Positions 44,811-53,274 are shown, numbered from the stretch's first letter. The stretch is DNA of 64,000 bases from Oenococcus kitaharae DSM 17330 (GCF_000241055.1 NZ_CM001398.1:1125119-1189118), one strand, 5' to 3'. The notes: generated by a model from the letters alone, not told the origin. Numbers and translations: made by a program.

Positions 44811-46028
44811 ATGGATGATGATCAAGCACAAGAATTTTTAACCGTTGGTGCACTCAATCGATATCTAGGTGCCAAGTTCAGCCATGATCCTTATCTGAAA
44901 CAGGTTTCGGTCATTGGCGAGATTTTTGGTTACAAAATTTCCGGTTTTTCGGCCTATTTCGATCTCAGAGATGAGGATGAGTCATCAATCCGTGCTTACG
45001 TCTCGCCAACTGTTTTGCGTCGTCTTTCTTTTGATTTCAAATCCGGGGATAAGGTTAATTTGACCGGCAGTGTCCGTCTCTATGAAAAACGTGCATATGC
45101 CTCGCTGCTTGTGTTATCTATGCAGCCAGCTGGTCTTGGCGAGCTTTATCTGAAATTGGCTGAGATTAAAAATCGCCTGACTAAGGAAGGGTTGTTTAAT
45201 AAACCGGTCAAACCGCTCTCTTTTTTTCCAAAAAAAGTTGCCGTTGTGACCTCAAAAACTGGTGCAGTTATCCATGACATACAATCCACGATCGGTCATC
45301 GAAATCCGAATCTGGCCATTCAGCTATATGAATCAGTCGTGCAAGGAGATAAGGCGGTCGCTGAGTTAATAGCTGCTGTTAAACAAGCCGACCAATCTGA
45401 TGCCGATGCCATTATTATTGCTAGAGGCGGCGGCTCGATGCTGGATTTGTGGCCCTTTAATGATGAGCAATTGGTTCGGTTGGTTGCTAATCTTTCAAAG
45501 CCGGTTATTTCCTCCATTGGTCATCAGACTGATGTCACTTTGGTGGATTTAGCGGCAGACTATCGTGTGGAAACACCGACTGCCGCAGGTGTCAAAGTAA
45601 CACCGGCAATCTCGGATTATCAAGCAATCCTGAATCAAATGACCGTATCGATGTCGAACAACATCCGTCGTTCGTTTAAAAATGCTGTTACACAATTCGA
45701 TTATTTAGCGAATTCGGCCGCTTTAAAATCCTTTGACCAGGTTTTTATCAACCACGAACAAAAACTGCAAAATCTGAATCTGCAGATGCTTTCAGCTTTT
45801 AATAATCATTTTCAGCGGGCCAATCAGGGATTTTTGAACTTAGTCGGCAAATTAGACGCCCTCAGTCCTCTAAAGGTCTTGGATCGCGGCTTTTCTGTCA
45901 CTTTCAAAGATGGCCTGGCAGTCAAAGATAGTCAGCAGCTTCAAGTTGCTGATCAGCTGAAGATCATTTTTGCCAAGGGTTCGGCGTTAGCAGAAGTAAA
46001 GGAGATCAACCATGACAGAAGCATTTGA
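44811..46028 (+). CDS. xseA: Exodeoxyribonuclease VII large subunit
   Basis: A 405-aa catalytic subunit that degrades single-stranded DNA. The N-terminal OB domain (VSVIGEIFGYKISGFSAYF) is followed by the nuclease domain (VAVVTSKTGAVIHDI, IIIARGGGSMLDLWPFND, SSIGHQTDVTLVDLAADYR, TPTAA). The coiled-coil C-terminal part binds XseB. No folD lies between nusB and xseA, unlike Bacillus. Its end overlaps xseB. Confidence 0.95.
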   Translation: MDDDQAQEFLTVGALNRYLGAKFSHDPYLKQVSVIGEIFGYKISGFSAYFDLRDEDESSIRAYVSPTVLRRLSFDFKSGDKVNLTGSVRLYEKRAYASLLVLSMQPAGLGELYLKLAEIKNRLTKEGLFNKPVKPLSFFPKKVAVVTSKTGAVIHDIQSTIGHRNPNLAIQLYESVVQGDKAVAELIAAVKQADQSDADAIIIARGGGSMLDLWPFNDEQLVRLVANLSKPVISSIGHQTDVTLVDLAADYRVETPTAAGVKVTPAISDYQAILNQMTVSMSNNIRRSFKNAVTQFDYLANSAALKSFDQVFINHEQKLQNLNLQMLSAFNNHFQRANQGFLNLVGKLDALSPLKVLDRGFSVTFKDGLAVKDSQQLQVADQLKIIFAKGSALAEVKEINHDRSI

Positions 46029-46242
46029 CTTTGAGAAAAATATGAAGGATCTGAAGCAGCTTGTCTCCAGCTTGGAGAATGGTGATTTGCCGATTGACCA
46101 AGCTTTAAAAAATTTTCAGCAAGGAGTCAAGATTTCGACGGATTTAAAAAAATATCTCGACGACTCGCAGAAAACAATTGATGAAAATCTCAGTCAATTG
46201 AATCTCGATTCTGAACGCAAAGGAGACCAAAATGAAGTTTGA
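46012..46242 (+). CDS. xseB: Exodeoxyribonuclease VII small subunit
   Basis: A 76-aa helical protein: FEKNMKDLKQLVSSLENGDL and ALKNFQQGVKISTDLKK are the family pattern. Several copies bind one XseA. AAAGGAG lies in the end of xseA, and its own end overlaps ispA by 11 nt. Confidence 0.93.
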   Translation: MTEAFDFEKNMKDLKQLVSSLENGDLPIDQALKNFQQGVKISTDLKKYLDDSQKTIDENLSQLNLDSERKGDQNEV

Positions 46243-47059
46243 GGTTTTTTCAGATCGTTATTTGCCAAAAATCAATCAGGAACTGAAGGCTTATTTTTCA
46301 GATCGCGATGATGACATTTTCGATATGATTTCTTATGCGCTGAACTCAGCGGGAAAACGTTTGCGGCCATTGATTACTTTGGCCGTTTATGCTGCTGCCG
46401 GCAAAGTGATTGATGATACTGCGATCAAGGCAGCTACGGCAGTCGAATTTGTGCACGCTTATTCTTTGGTACATGACGACTTGCCCGAAATGGATAATGA
46501 TAGCAAGCGGCGCGGCCAGGACAGTGTTTGGAAAGCTTATGGTGTCGGCAATGCCGTTTTGGTTGGTGATGGCCTTTTGACAGAAGCTTTCAAAAAGCTG
46601 GCTGATTTGCCAATACCAGACAGTTTGCGTTTGCGTTTAATCTATAGTCTGGCTTTGGCCGCTGGCCCGGATAATATGGTACGTGGCCAGCAGTATGATC
46701 TTTTTTCCAAAGAGAAAGTGCAGTCTGTCGAAGATTTAGAATTTGTGCATTTAATGAAGACGGGATCTTTGATGACTTATGCAGCAACAGCTGGCGGTAT
46801 TCTTGCTGGGTTGCCGGAAAATGCACTCCGCTATCTGAATGTGTATGGTGCTAATCTGGGAATTGCTTTTCAAATTAAAGATGATTTGAAAGATATCGAA
46901 CAGGATAAAGCAGAACATAAAAATAGTTTCCCTAAATTGGCTGGTGTTGATGGCAGCCGGGCAGAACTCGCCGAACATGTCAAAGCTGCACGGGAAGCGA
47001 TTGAAAAGATACCAAATTTCCAGCATTCAGTTCTGACTGATTTATTGGATCAGCTATGA
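46232..47059 (+). CDS. ispA: Farnesyl/geranylgeranyl diphosphate synthase
   Basis: A 275-aa class I prenyl transferase that condenses IPP with allylic diphosphates, supplying undecaprenyl and other isoprenoids. First Asp-rich motif HDDLPEMDND, second QIKDDLKDIEQD; GKRLRPLIT at the N-terminus. The absence of dxs next to it fits the mevalonate pathway used by most Lactobacillales. Confidence 0.94.
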   Translation: MKFEVFSDRYLPKINQELKAYFSDRDDDIFDMISYALNSAGKRLRPLITLAVYAAAGKVIDDTAIKAATAVEFVHAYSLVHDDLPEMDNDSKRRGQDSVWKAYGVGNAVLVGDGLLTEAFKKLADLPIPDSLRLRLIYSLALAAGPDNMVRGQQYDLFSKEKVQSVEDLEFVHLMKTGSLMTYAATAGGILAGLPENALRYLNVYGANLGIAFQIKDDLKDIEQDKAEHKNSFPKLAGVDGSRAELAEHVKAAREAIEKIPNFQHSVLTDLLDQL

Positions 47060-47886
47060 CCGAATTTCCTATCCGCCTAGACCATTATTTAATGACGACT
47101 GGTTTATTTTCTAGCCGCACACAGGCACAAAAAGCCATCAAAGCCGGTATTGTTGCCGATCAGCAGGGTCGTATATTTAATAAAAGCAGCTATCTTGTTG
47201 AAAACGAGACTCCTTTTCATCTAACGGCTGAATTGTCAGATTTTGCTTCCAGGGCAGCTTTAAAACTTGAAAAGGCCGTTCGCGTCTTCCATTTTCAATT
47301 AGAGGGTCAGACGGTTATTGATGTTGGTGCATCAACTGGCGGATTTACGGACGTATCGCTCAGGCAGGGTGCGACGCTTGTCTATGCAGTGGATGTTGGT
47401 CATGATCAGTTGATTGACCGTTTAAAAGAGGACCCGCGTGTTAAAAATATGCCGGGTTATAATTTCCGTTACGCCAAAAAATCAGATTTTGAACAACAAG
47501 TTCCGACGCGTGCGGTGATTGATGTTTCCTTTATTTCCTTGAATCTGATTCTGCCGGCCTTGTTTCCGATTCTCACTGCTGAAGGGGAACTAATTGCCTT
47601 ATTCAAACCGCAATTTGAAGTGGGCAAAGAGAATATCGGCAAAAAAGGGATTGTCAAACACGCACGGCCAGTCTGGGAAGCATTTGAAAATCTGGTTAAG
47701 CATGCACAGCAGCTCGGTTTTTTTTCAGCGGCCTTTACCAGTTCGCCAATCAAAGGTGGGGATGGCAACCGAGAATTTCTGCTTTATTTGAAAAAGAGTG
47801 ATACAAAAGTTGATTTTGCTTCTTTTTTGGCCAACAGCCGGAAAACTATTTTCAATAGTTATCAGAAGTCTTCATTAAAGGGCTGA
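47056..47886 (+). CDS. tlyA: TlyA-family rRNA 2'-O-methyltransferase (YqxC)
   Basis: A 276-aa protein: S4-type RNA-binding domain (1-65; LDHYLMTTGLFSSRTQAQKA) then an FtsJ-like methyltransferase (70-250; VIDVGASTGGFTDVSLRQGA, YAVDVGHDQL, VIDVSFISL, FKPQFEVGKE). TlyA methylates 16S/23S rRNA cytidines in mycobacteria; the role in Firmicutes is less clear. ATGA overlap with ispA. No argR lies between it and recN, unlike Bacillus. Confidence 0.92.
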   Translation: MTEFPIRLDHYLMTTGLFSSRTQAQKAIKAGIVADQQGRIFNKSSYLVENETPFHLTAELSDFASRAALKLEKAVRVFHFQLEGQTVIDVGASTGGFTDVSLRQGATLVYAVDVGHDQLIDRLKEDPRVKNMPGYNFRYAKKSDFEQQVPTRAVIDVSFISLNLILPALFPILTAEGELIALFKPQFEVGKENIGKKGIVKHARPVWEAFENLVKHAQQLGFFSAAFTSSPIKGGDGNREFLLYLKKSDTKVDFASFLANSRKTIFNSYQKSSLKG

Positions 47887-47894
47887 AAATTTCG

Positions 47895-47900
47895 TACAAT
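47895..47900 (+). promoter_or_regulatory. -10 box of recN, 8 nt from the start codon
   Basis: TACAAT, then 8 nt to the ATG at 47909. No Shine-Dalgarno lies between. Confidence 0.45.
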
Positions 47901-47908
47901 TCTTACAG

Positions 47909-49564
47909 ATGCTAAATAATTTATCAATTAAAAATTTCGCCATCATTGATGATGCTCAAATTGACTTTGATAATGGATTTACGGTCATGACTGGGGAGAC
48001 CGGCGCTGGCAAGTCGATCATTATTGATGCACTCAGTCTGCTGGTTGGCGAGCGTTCAGCGAGCTCGATGATTCGAAAGGGCGAAGAGAAGGCGACGATT
48101 CAAGGCGTCTTTGATTTTCCTGAGCAGGATTTAACGGCTTTTGGTATCGAAAAAGATGATCAGCTGATCATTCGGCGAGAAATTAATCGTAAAGGGCATA
48201 ATCTCATTTCCGCTAATGGCGTCCTACTGACATTAAAACAGCTGACTGAGATCGGCCAAAACCTGATTAAAATTTCGGCGCAGTTTGACAATCGGCAATT
48301 GCTGGACAGCGATTTGCAGGCGGAATTGGTTGACCGTTTCGGATCGGCTGATTTTTCCGAACAACTCAAGCATTATAGAGAAAAGTATTCGGATTATGCT
48401 CAGTTAAGAAGAGAACTAAACCAACAAGACCAGAATGAACGCGACCGTCAGAGCCGTTTGGACTTTTTGACTTTTGAAGCGCAAGAACTTGGCGACTTGA
48501 AGATACAGCCCAACGAATTAGAACAGCTGCAGCAAAGAGATAAACAAATCAAGAATTTCGAAAAGATTTACGAACTGCTGTCAACGACGGTTCGTGATTT
48601 GGATGATTCCCAAGATAATTCAGCTCTAACCATGCTAGACGATGCTTTGACGAATTTGCGGTCTTTAAGCAGTATTGATAACAGCTATGCGTCATCATCG
48701 GCCGCCTTGGAATCTAATTATTTGGATTTGCAGGAATTAGCTCGTGATTTGAAAGTCCGTTTTTCCGATCTTGCTTTTGATGACCAAGAGGCCCAGCAAG
48801 TGGCTGACAGAATCAGTGAATTAAGAACGGCCGAGCGTAAATATCACCGCAGCAGCGACGATTTGGTTGACTATTTGGCCGAGATTAAAAAAGAAATCAC
48901 GACCTTATCGAATTATGATCAGGACAGACAAGAAAAGCAGGCACGTTTTCAGGCCTTGCGCAAAGAAACCATTCAGCTAGCTAACCAACTACACGACATG
49001 CGCCTGCAAACAGCTGCCCGCCTAGAAAAACAAATCCAGGAAAACTTGTCTGATTTGCTTTTAGGCGAGGCTGTTTTTCAAATTCATGTCCAAGAAACCA
49101 AGAAACTGACGGCTAACGGCTTGGATGAAGTCGATTTTTGGATCCAGACCAATCCCGGTGAAGCAAATCTGCCAGTTAATCAGATCGCTTCTGGTGGTGA
49201 AATTTCACGTATTCTGCTTGCTCTGACTAATGTCTTTTCTAATGCAATGTCTGTTGCGACGATTATTTTTGATGAAGTTGACACGGGTGTCTCCGGACGA
49301 GCTGCTGTGGCGATCGCTAAAAAGATGAAGGCGATCAGCGAACATCGTCAGGTTATTTCGATCTCGCATCTGCCGCAAGTGGCCGCCGCCGCCGATCAGC
49401 AGCTGCAGATTGAAAAATCAGTTCATCAGGGCCGGACATTAACAAACATCCAGGCTTTGGATTACCAGGGGCGTATACTCTCAATTGCTAATATGCTTTC
49501 CGGCGAAAAAATTACCGACCAGTCCAAGGCCAACGCACAACAGCTTTTAGGGCAAAAAAAATAA
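47909..49564 (+). CDS. recN: DNA repair protein RecN
   Basis: A 551-aa SMC-like ATPase for double-strand-break repair. Walker A MTGETGAGKSIIIDAL, signature ASGGEISRILLAL, Walker B ATIIFDEVDTGVSG, and a central coiled-coil region (about 150-350). The length is normal. Recognisable SOS boxes are absent from its short upstream region. Confidence 0.95.
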   Translation: MLNNLSIKNFAIIDDAQIDFDNGFTVMTGETGAGKSIIIDALSLLVGERSASSMIRKGEEKATIQGVFDFPEQDLTAFGIEKDDQLIIRREINRKGHNLISANGVLLTLKQLTEIGQNLIKISAQFDNRQLLDSDLQAELVDRFGSADFSEQLKHYREKYSDYAQLRRELNQQDQNERDRQSRLDFLTFEAQELGDLKIQPNELEQLQQRDKQIKNFEKIYELLSTTVRDLDDSQDNSALTMLDDALTNLRSLSSIDNSYASSSAALESNYLDLQELARDLKVRFSDLAFDDQEAQQVADRISELRTAERKYHRSSDDLVDYLAEIKKEITTLSNYDQDRQEKQARFQALRKETIQLANQLHDMRLQTAARLEKQIQENLSDLLLGEAVFQIHVQETKKLTANGLDEVDFWIQTNPGEANLPVNQIASGGEISRILLALTNVFSNAMSVATIIFDEVDTGVSGRAAVAIAKKMKAISEHRQVISISHLPQVAAAADQQLQIEKSVHQGRTLTNIQALDYQGRILSIANMLSGEKITDQSKANAQQLLGQKK

Positions 49565-49580
49565 ACCCGAAGGTTTATTT
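49559..49580. terminator. Bidirectional hairpin between recN and the YolD-like gene
   Basis: AAATAAACC-CGAA-GGTTTATTT, a 9-bp AT-rich stem overlapping the recN stop codon. T run is short. Confidence 0.55.
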
Positions 49581-49588
49581 CTAAAGAT

Positions 49589-49909
49589 CTATTCGCGAAT
49601 CAATTTAAGGTGCCGGATTTGTGCAGCGTGAATTTTGGTCAGATCGTTTTTAGATTGAATCAGCAGATTGCCATTATTGGTCTGGATGAGTTTTCCGGAA
49701 AAATTCATTACACGGTCTGAATAAGCTTCACAATTAATCTGCATCTTCACCGGGCGGTCAAAACTCAGAGCCAAGTTTAAACGTTCGATGATCGTATCGG
49801 CGTCCAGCTGTTCTTTTTTTTCGATCGGCATGATTTTCTTGAGATTTTTTAACAATTTCTTGAATGATTTACCGTTAATGATCTGATTGTTTACGATTGC
49901 GTTCTGCAT
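49589..49909 (-). CDS. YolD-like protein, probably SOS-controlled
   Basis: A 106-aa basic protein. VKMQINCEAYSDRVMNFSGK and KIHAAQIRHLKLI fit the small beta-rich YolD domain, whose genes usually accompany Y-family polymerases (UvrX). No polymerase gene is adjacent here. The start at 49909 follows GAGGGAA. A LexA-like box sits inside the promoter spacer. Family assignment is moderate. Confidence 0.6.
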   Translation of the reverse strand: MQNAIVNNQIINGKSFKKLLKNLKKIMPIEKKEQLDADTIIERLNLALSFDRPVKMQINCEAYSDRVMNFSGKLIQTNNGNLLIQSKNDLTKIHAAQIRHLKLIRE

Positions 49910-49930
49910 TTTCTGTTCCCTCAACACTAT

Positions 49931-49959
49931 TAATATACGAACGCCTGTTCTAAATAGCA
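49931..49959 (-). promoter_or_regulatory. SOS promoter: LexA-like box within the -35/-10 spacer
   Basis: On the minus strand, TTGCTA, exactly 17 nt, then TATATT. The spacer contains AGAACAGGCGTTCG (49951-49938), one base from the Firmicute LexA consensus CGAACRNRYGTTYG. A second imperfect palindrome TGTTTGCGAACA lies upstream at 49964-49975. Confidence 0.65.
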
Positions 49960-50074
49960 ACCATGTTTGCGAACAAAAGCTGCCTCTCCGGTGTTTGTAA
50001 CATGCAATATCTGATCAAAATCCTTTAAAACAGATATTTAAGAATTGGTAAATCTTCCAAAGGTTTGACAGTGT

Positions 50075-50080
50075 TAAACT
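50075..50080 (+). promoter_or_regulatory. -10-like box of gmk, 7 nt from the start codon
   Basis: TAAACT, then AGTTTTC and the ATG at 50088. There is no Shine-Dalgarno. A TTGACA at 50065-50070 is too close to act as its -35. Confidence 0.35.
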
Positions 50081-50087
50081 AGTTTTC

Positions 50088-50699
50088 ATGAACGAACGAG
50101 GAATGTTATTTTTACTTTCGGGGCCATCCGGTGTTGGCAAAGGGACAGTCCGAAAGGCTTTATTTAAAAAAAACCCGCACGAGCTGCTTTATTCGATATC
50201 TGCGACGACTCGCAAGCCGCGGCGAGGCGAAGTGGACGGCCGGGATTATTTCTTTTTGAACAAAGAACAGTTCGAAAAGATGATTAATGACGGTCAGATG
50301 CTAGAATACGCGCAATACGTCAACAGTTATTACGGCACGCCGAAGACTTGGATTGACGAGCAGCGTGATCAGGGTAATGATGTCTTTATGGAAATCGAAG
50401 TGAACGGTGCCATGCAGGTACGTGCCAAGGTTCCTGATGCGATTTTGATTTTTCTGCTGCCGCCGGATCTGATGCAGCTAAGAAATCGTCTCGAATTGCG
50501 TGGTACCGAGTCTGATGAGGTGATTAATCAGCGCCTAAAAACGGCCCGTGAAGAGATTTTAATGATGACCAACTATGATTATGCGGTCGTAAATGATAAA
50601 GTGGATAAGGCGGTAAAAAAGGTCCAGACGATCATTGACGCAGAGCGTCTGAAAGCAAACCGTCTGGCCAACAGCTATATCAAAATATTGGAGGGTTAA
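50088..50699 (+). CDS. gmk: Guanylate kinase
   Basis: A 203-aa kinase (GMP + ATP to GDP + ADP). P-loop [20 protein letters not shown]-binding [18 protein letters not shown] and [14 protein letters not shown], lid RLKTAREEI. Followed by rpoZ 1 nt after the stop, the conserved gmk-rpoZ pair. priA, the usual third gene, is not next. Confidence 0.96.
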   Translation: MNERGMLFLLSGPSGVGKGTVRKALFKKNPHELLYSISATTRKPRRGEVDGRDYFFLNKEQFEKMINDGQMLEYAQYVNSYYGTPKTWIDEQRDQGNDVFMEIEVNGAMQVRAKVPDAILIFLLPPDLMQLRNRLELRGTESDEVINQRLKTAREEILMMTNYDYAVVNDKVDKAVKKVQTIIDAERLKANRLANSYIKILEG

Positions 50700-50700
50700 C

Positions 50701-51024
50701 ATGAGCTTAATGTATCCGTCGGTCGACGAATTACTCGAAAAAGTCGATTCTCGTTATAAATTAATTGCGCTTGCATCAAAGCGTGCAAAAGAGTTGGAAG
50801 AACTGCCGCGCTTAAAAGAAGAATTATTGAAATTAAAGCGTGAAGAAAAGCCAACAGATCGTGATAAAAAAATGATGCAGGATATTTCTGCAAAATTGGA
50901 TACAATGGTCGGGCCTACATTAGATTCCTATAAGTCGGTCAAGCCGATTGGACGTGCCTTAGAAGAAATTAATCAGGGCAACGTTCGAATTGATCCGGTT
51001 AATAAAGACGAAAGCGGAGATTAA
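50701..51024 (+). CDS. rpoZ: RNA polymerase omega subunit
   Basis: A 107-aa protein. [20 protein letters not shown] and the SKRAKELEE segment are the omega core, which clamps the beta' subunit. The C-terminal 30 residues are variable. It has GGAGG before the ATG. The last codons form the left arm of the terminator. Confidence 0.93.
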   Translation: MSLMYPSVDELLEKVDSRYKLIALASKRAKELEELPRLKEELLKLKREEKPTDRDKKMMQDISAKLDTMVGPTLDSYKSVKPIGRALEEINQGNVRIDPVNKDESGD

Positions 51025-51037
51025 ATCTCCGCTTTTT
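51011..51037. terminator. Terminator embedded in the rpoZ stop / dedA stop overlap
   Basis: AAAGCGGAGA-TTAAA-TCTCCGCTTT plus T run. It contains the stop codons of both convergent genes. Confidence 0.85.
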
Positions 51038-51674
51038 TGCTGCTTATTTTCGTGTGCAAAAAGGCGATCACGGCTGGCAGGAGCGTGACGATGACGATGG
51101 CCAGAATAATCAGCGTAAAATGCTGATGAACAAAAGGAATGTTGCCAAAGAAGAAACCTGCCCAGACAGCAATCGTTGCCCAGGAAAAGGTACCCAAGAC
51201 CGAATATTTCAAGAATTTCAAATAAGAATAATCCGAGGTCGCGGCCACGAACGGCGCCAGCGTTCGGATAATCGGCATGTAACGCGCTAGGATAATCGCC
51301 AGTGCACCGTGTTTCTCATAGAATTTTTCGGTATCTTTGACTTGCTGAGGCTTGATAAAACGGCCGCCGATCTTTGTTGCTAGAAAACGCTGGCCAATTG
51401 TGTGCCCGATCATGTAATTTAGGGAATCTCCGATCAGCGAAACGGCGAAAAAACCAGCCCATAGGGCCCAAACATTTAAAATGTTGTTACCAGCGGCTGA
51501 GAGGGCGCCGGCGGCAAATAAGAGTGAATCACCGGGTAAAAAAGGCAGGATGACTGCGCCGGTCTCTATGAGTACGATAAAGAACATCAGCGCATAGCTC
51601 CAAATGCCGAAACTGTTGACGATGTTGGCCAAGTGAACATCAATGTGGAGGATAAAATCAATTAAAGATTGCAT
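51021..51674 (-). CDS. DedA-family membrane protein
   Basis: A 217-aa protein with four to six hydrophobic segments (about 10-35, 48-75, 130-160, 165-205). The motifs [16 protein letters not shown] and the Arg/Gly motif [15 protein letters not shown] identify DedA. Members are linked to lipid scrambling or undecaprenyl-phosphate recycling; UptA/PopT are examples. ATG 51674 is chosen over an upstream TTG because TATACT ends 8 nt before it. The gene takes the position where priA often sits. Confidence 0.88.
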   Translation of the reverse strand: MQSLIDFILHIDVHLANIVNSFGIWSYALMFFIVLIETGAVILPFLPGDSLLFAAGALSAAGNNILNVWALWAGFFAVSLIGDSLNYMIGHTIGQRFLATKIGGRFIKPQQVKDTEKFYEKHGALAIILARYMPIIRTLAPFVAATSDYSYLKFLKYSVLGTFSWATIAVWAGFFFGNIPFVHQHFTLIILAIVIVTLLPAVIAFLHTKISSKKAEI

Positions 51675-51682
51675 ACCGGTTA

Positions 51683-51688
51683 AGTATA
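51683..51688 (-). promoter_or_regulatory. Extended -10 promoter of dedA, 8 nt from the start codon
   Basis: TGTTATACT on the minus strand (TGnTATnnT). No Shine-Dalgarno before the ATG. Confidence 0.45.
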
Positions 51689-51722
51689 ACAATCGTTTCC
51701 ACCAGTTTTTTTGAAAACTTAC

Positions 51723-51728
51723 TATAAT
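51723..51728 (+). promoter_or_regulatory. -10 box of the S1-domain gene, 7 nt from the start codon
   Basis: A consensus TATAAT, then GTTATGT and the ATG at 51736. An in-frame ATG at 51727 lies inside the -10 and cannot be transcribed from it. Confidence 0.5.
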
Positions 51729-51735
51729 GTTATGT

Positions 51736-52131
51736 ATGGATTACAAAATTGGTCAAAAGATTCAAGGAACCATTTCCGGTATTCAGGATTATGGCGTGTT
51801 TGTCCAATTGGACAGCAAGCACCAGGGACTCGTGCATATTTCCGAATGCAAAAGCGGTCGGATTACCGATTTGAAAGATGATTTTCACGTCGGCCAGCCG
51901 ATCGAAGCGATTATTCTCGATATTGATGATTACAGCCATAAAATCAGCCTGAGTTTTCGCCAATTAGCCATTCCAGTTACGCATGCTAATCCGAAACCTG
52001 GCGAGAACCGTAATATTTATAAACATTTCTGGACATCGACACGTGTGAAGACCGCTTTTAAGCCAATCGCAGCCACCATTGATGCCAGCAAGAGTGAAGC
52101 ATTAAGCAGAATTAGGCGGGTTAAGGAATAA
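51736..52131 (+). CDS. S1-domain RNA-binding protein (YugI/GSP13/CvfD-like)
   Basis: A 131-aa protein. The S1 domain at residues 1-75 (MDYKIGQKIQGTISGIQDYG, FVQLDSKHQGLVHISE, VGQPIEAIILDID, HKISLSFRQL) is followed by a charged tail. Relatives are general-stress or post-transcriptional regulators bound to ribosomes. Probably leaderless because of the -10 position. Confidence 0.87.
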   Translation: MDYKIGQKIQGTISGIQDYGVFVQLDSKHQGLVHISECKSGRITDLKDDFHVGQPIEAIILDIDDYSHKISLSFRQLAIPVTHANPKPGENRNIYKHFWTSTRVKTAFKPIAATIDASKSEALSRIRRVKE

Positions 52132-52156
52132 TTTTGAGAATTTTTCTGGAATAATG

Positions 52157-52185
52157 TTGACGTTCGTCGAAATATTATGTATTAT
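52157..52185 (+). promoter_or_regulatory. Promoter of the tRNA array
   Basis: TTGACG (52157-52162), 17-nt spacer, TATTAT (52180-52185), about 35 nt before the first tRNA. Confidence 0.75.
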
Positions 52186-52220
52186 ATTTTAGTCGCGTGC
52201 ATTACGGCGATGAAATAATT

Positions 52221-52293
52221 GGACGCTTAGCTCAGCTGGGAGAGCACCTGCCTTACAAGCAGGGGGTCACAGGTTCGATCCCTGTAGCGTCCA
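52221..52293 (+). tRNA. tRNA-Val (TAC)
   Basis: 73 nt; acceptor GGACGCT/AGCGTCC, anticodon TAC in CTTACAA, T-loop TTCGATC, A73. No encoded CCA, as for every tRNA of this array, so CCA must be added enzymatically. Confidence 0.97.
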
Positions 52294-52327
52294 TTGGGGA
52301 TGAGAAATCATTTCCCGAAAGTTGATC

Positions 52328-52400
52328 GCCGACTTAGCTCAGTTGGCAGAGCACCGCTCTTGTAAAGCGGGGGTCGGAGGTTCGAACCCTCTAGTCGGCA
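52328..52400 (+). tRNA. tRNA-Thr (TGT)
   Basis: 73 nt; acceptor GCCGACT/AGTCGGC, anticodon loop CTTGTAA, T-loop TTCGAAC, A73. Confidence 0.97.
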
Positions 52401-52422
52401 GAGGGTTATCCTCAATATATAT

Positions 52423-52494
52423 GCGAACGTAGTTCAGCGGTAGAACATCACCTTGCCATGGTGGGGGTCACGGGTTCGAGTCCCGCCGTTCGCT
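52423..52494 (+). tRNA. tRNA-Gly (GCC)
   Basis: 72 nt; acceptor GCGAACG/CGTTCGC, anticodon loop TTGCCAT, T-loop TTCGAGT, T73 as expected for Gly in Gram-positives. Confidence 0.97.
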
Positions 52495-52515
52495 TTGCCA
52501 CCTGCCGTGGCAGTT

Positions 52516-52599
52516 GCCGGCGTGGCGGAATAGGCAGACGCACAGGACTTAAAATCCTGCGGTAGTGATACCGTCCCGGTTCGATCCCGGGCGCCGGCA
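52516..52599 (+). tRNA. tRNA-Leu (TAA)
   Basis: 84 nt with a long variable arm; acceptor GCCGGCG/CGCCGGC, anticodon loop CTTAAAA, T-loop TTCGATC, A73. Confidence 0.97.
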
Positions 52600-52672
52600 T
52601 GTTTGCTTGATAAGCAAACAGTTGATTTACCCACGTGGCAATTCTGTTGGGTAGGTTGGCAGTTTAGAACAT

Positions 52673-52746
52673 GCACCATTAGCGCAATTGGATAGAGCGT
52701 CTGACTACGAATCAGGAGGTTGTAGGTTCGACTCCTACATGGTGCA
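52673..52746 (+). tRNA. tRNA-Arg (ACG)
   Basis: 74 nt; acceptor GCACCAT/ATGGTGC, anticodon loop CTACGAA (A34 presumably deaminated to inosine), T-loop TTCGACT, A73. Confidence 0.97.
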
Positions 52747-52810
52747 TAGGTCAAGAAATTGACCGTCTGAGCACAAGCAAGCGATTGTTTGTGTACTGGG
52801 TGGAATTACT

Positions 52811-52884
52811 CGGGACATAGCTCAGTTTGGTAGAGCACCTGGTTTGGGACCAGGGGGTCGCTGGTTCGAATCCAGTTGTCCCGA
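52811..52884 (+). tRNA. tRNA-Pro (TGG)
   Basis: 74 nt; acceptor CGGGACA/TGTCCCG, anticodon loop TTTGGGA, T-loop TTCGAAT, A73. Confidence 0.97.
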
Positions 52885-52905
52885 TTGGGCGCTTGCTCAA
52901 TCGAT

Positions 52906-52979
52906 CGCGGTGTAGCTCAGCTGGCTAGAGCGTCCGGTTCATACCCGGGAGGTCGAGGGTTCGATTCCCCCCGCCGCGA
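52906..52979 (+). tRNA. tRNA-Met (CAT), elongator
   Basis: 74 nt; acceptor CGCGGTG/CGCCGCG fully paired (C1-G72). It matches the B. subtilis elongator tRNA-Met style (GTGTAGCTCAGCTGGCTAGA) and occupies the Met position of the conserved trnB order. Confidence 0.92.
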
Positions 52980-52992
52980 TTGGCCCGAATGC

Positions 52993-53066
52993 GGACCTTT
53001 AGCTCAGTTGGTTAGAGCAAGCGGCTCATAACCGCTCGGTCGCTGGTTCGAGTCCAGCAAGGTCCA
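52993..53066 (+). tRNA. tRNA-Ile2 (CAT, lysidine type)
   Basis: 74 nt; acceptor GGACCTT/AAGGTCC, anticodon loop CTCATAA. It resembles Firmicute tRNA-Ile with CAT, whose C34 is converted to lysidine by TilS to read AUA. It lies after tRNA-Met as in B. subtilis trnB. Met identity cannot be excluded from the anticodon alone. Confidence 0.85.
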
Positions 53067-53084
53067 TTTGGCCAATTGTTGTTT

Positions 53085-53174
53085 GGAGAATTACCCAAGT
53101 CTGGCTGAAGGGAACGGTCTTGAAAACCGTCAGGTCGGGAAACCGGCGCAGAGGTTCAAATCCTCTATTCTCCA
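53085..53174 (+). tRNA. tRNA-Ser (TGA)
   Basis: 90 nt with a long variable arm; acceptor GGAGAAT/ATTCTCC, anticodon loop CTTGAAA, T-loop TTCAAAT. The discriminator is A73; tRNA-Ser in B. subtilis and E. coli has G73. Confidence 0.95.
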
Positions 53175-53200
53175 TTGCCGATGGGCAAATTTAATATTAT

Positions 53201-53274
53201 CGCGGGGTAGAGCAGTCTGGTAGCTCGTCAGGCCCATAACCTGAAGGTCGTTGGTTCAAATCCAGCCCCCGCAA
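53201..53274 (+). tRNA. Initiator tRNA-fMet (CAT) with C33 and A29-U41
   Basis: 74 nt. Position 1-72 is the C·A mismatch that marks bacterial initiators, and the D-arm matches fMet tRNAs. The anticodon arm is TCAGG-CCCATAA-CCTGA. Thus the middle of the three usual G-C pairs is intact but G29-C41 is A29-U41, and U33 is C33 (53234). A paired change in the stem argues against sequencing error there. Confidence 0.95.

Noticed and set aside
49910-49960. Longer start for the YolD-like gene at 49960
   Set aside because: It would cover the promoter and LexA-like box; ATG 49909 has a good ribosome-binding site.
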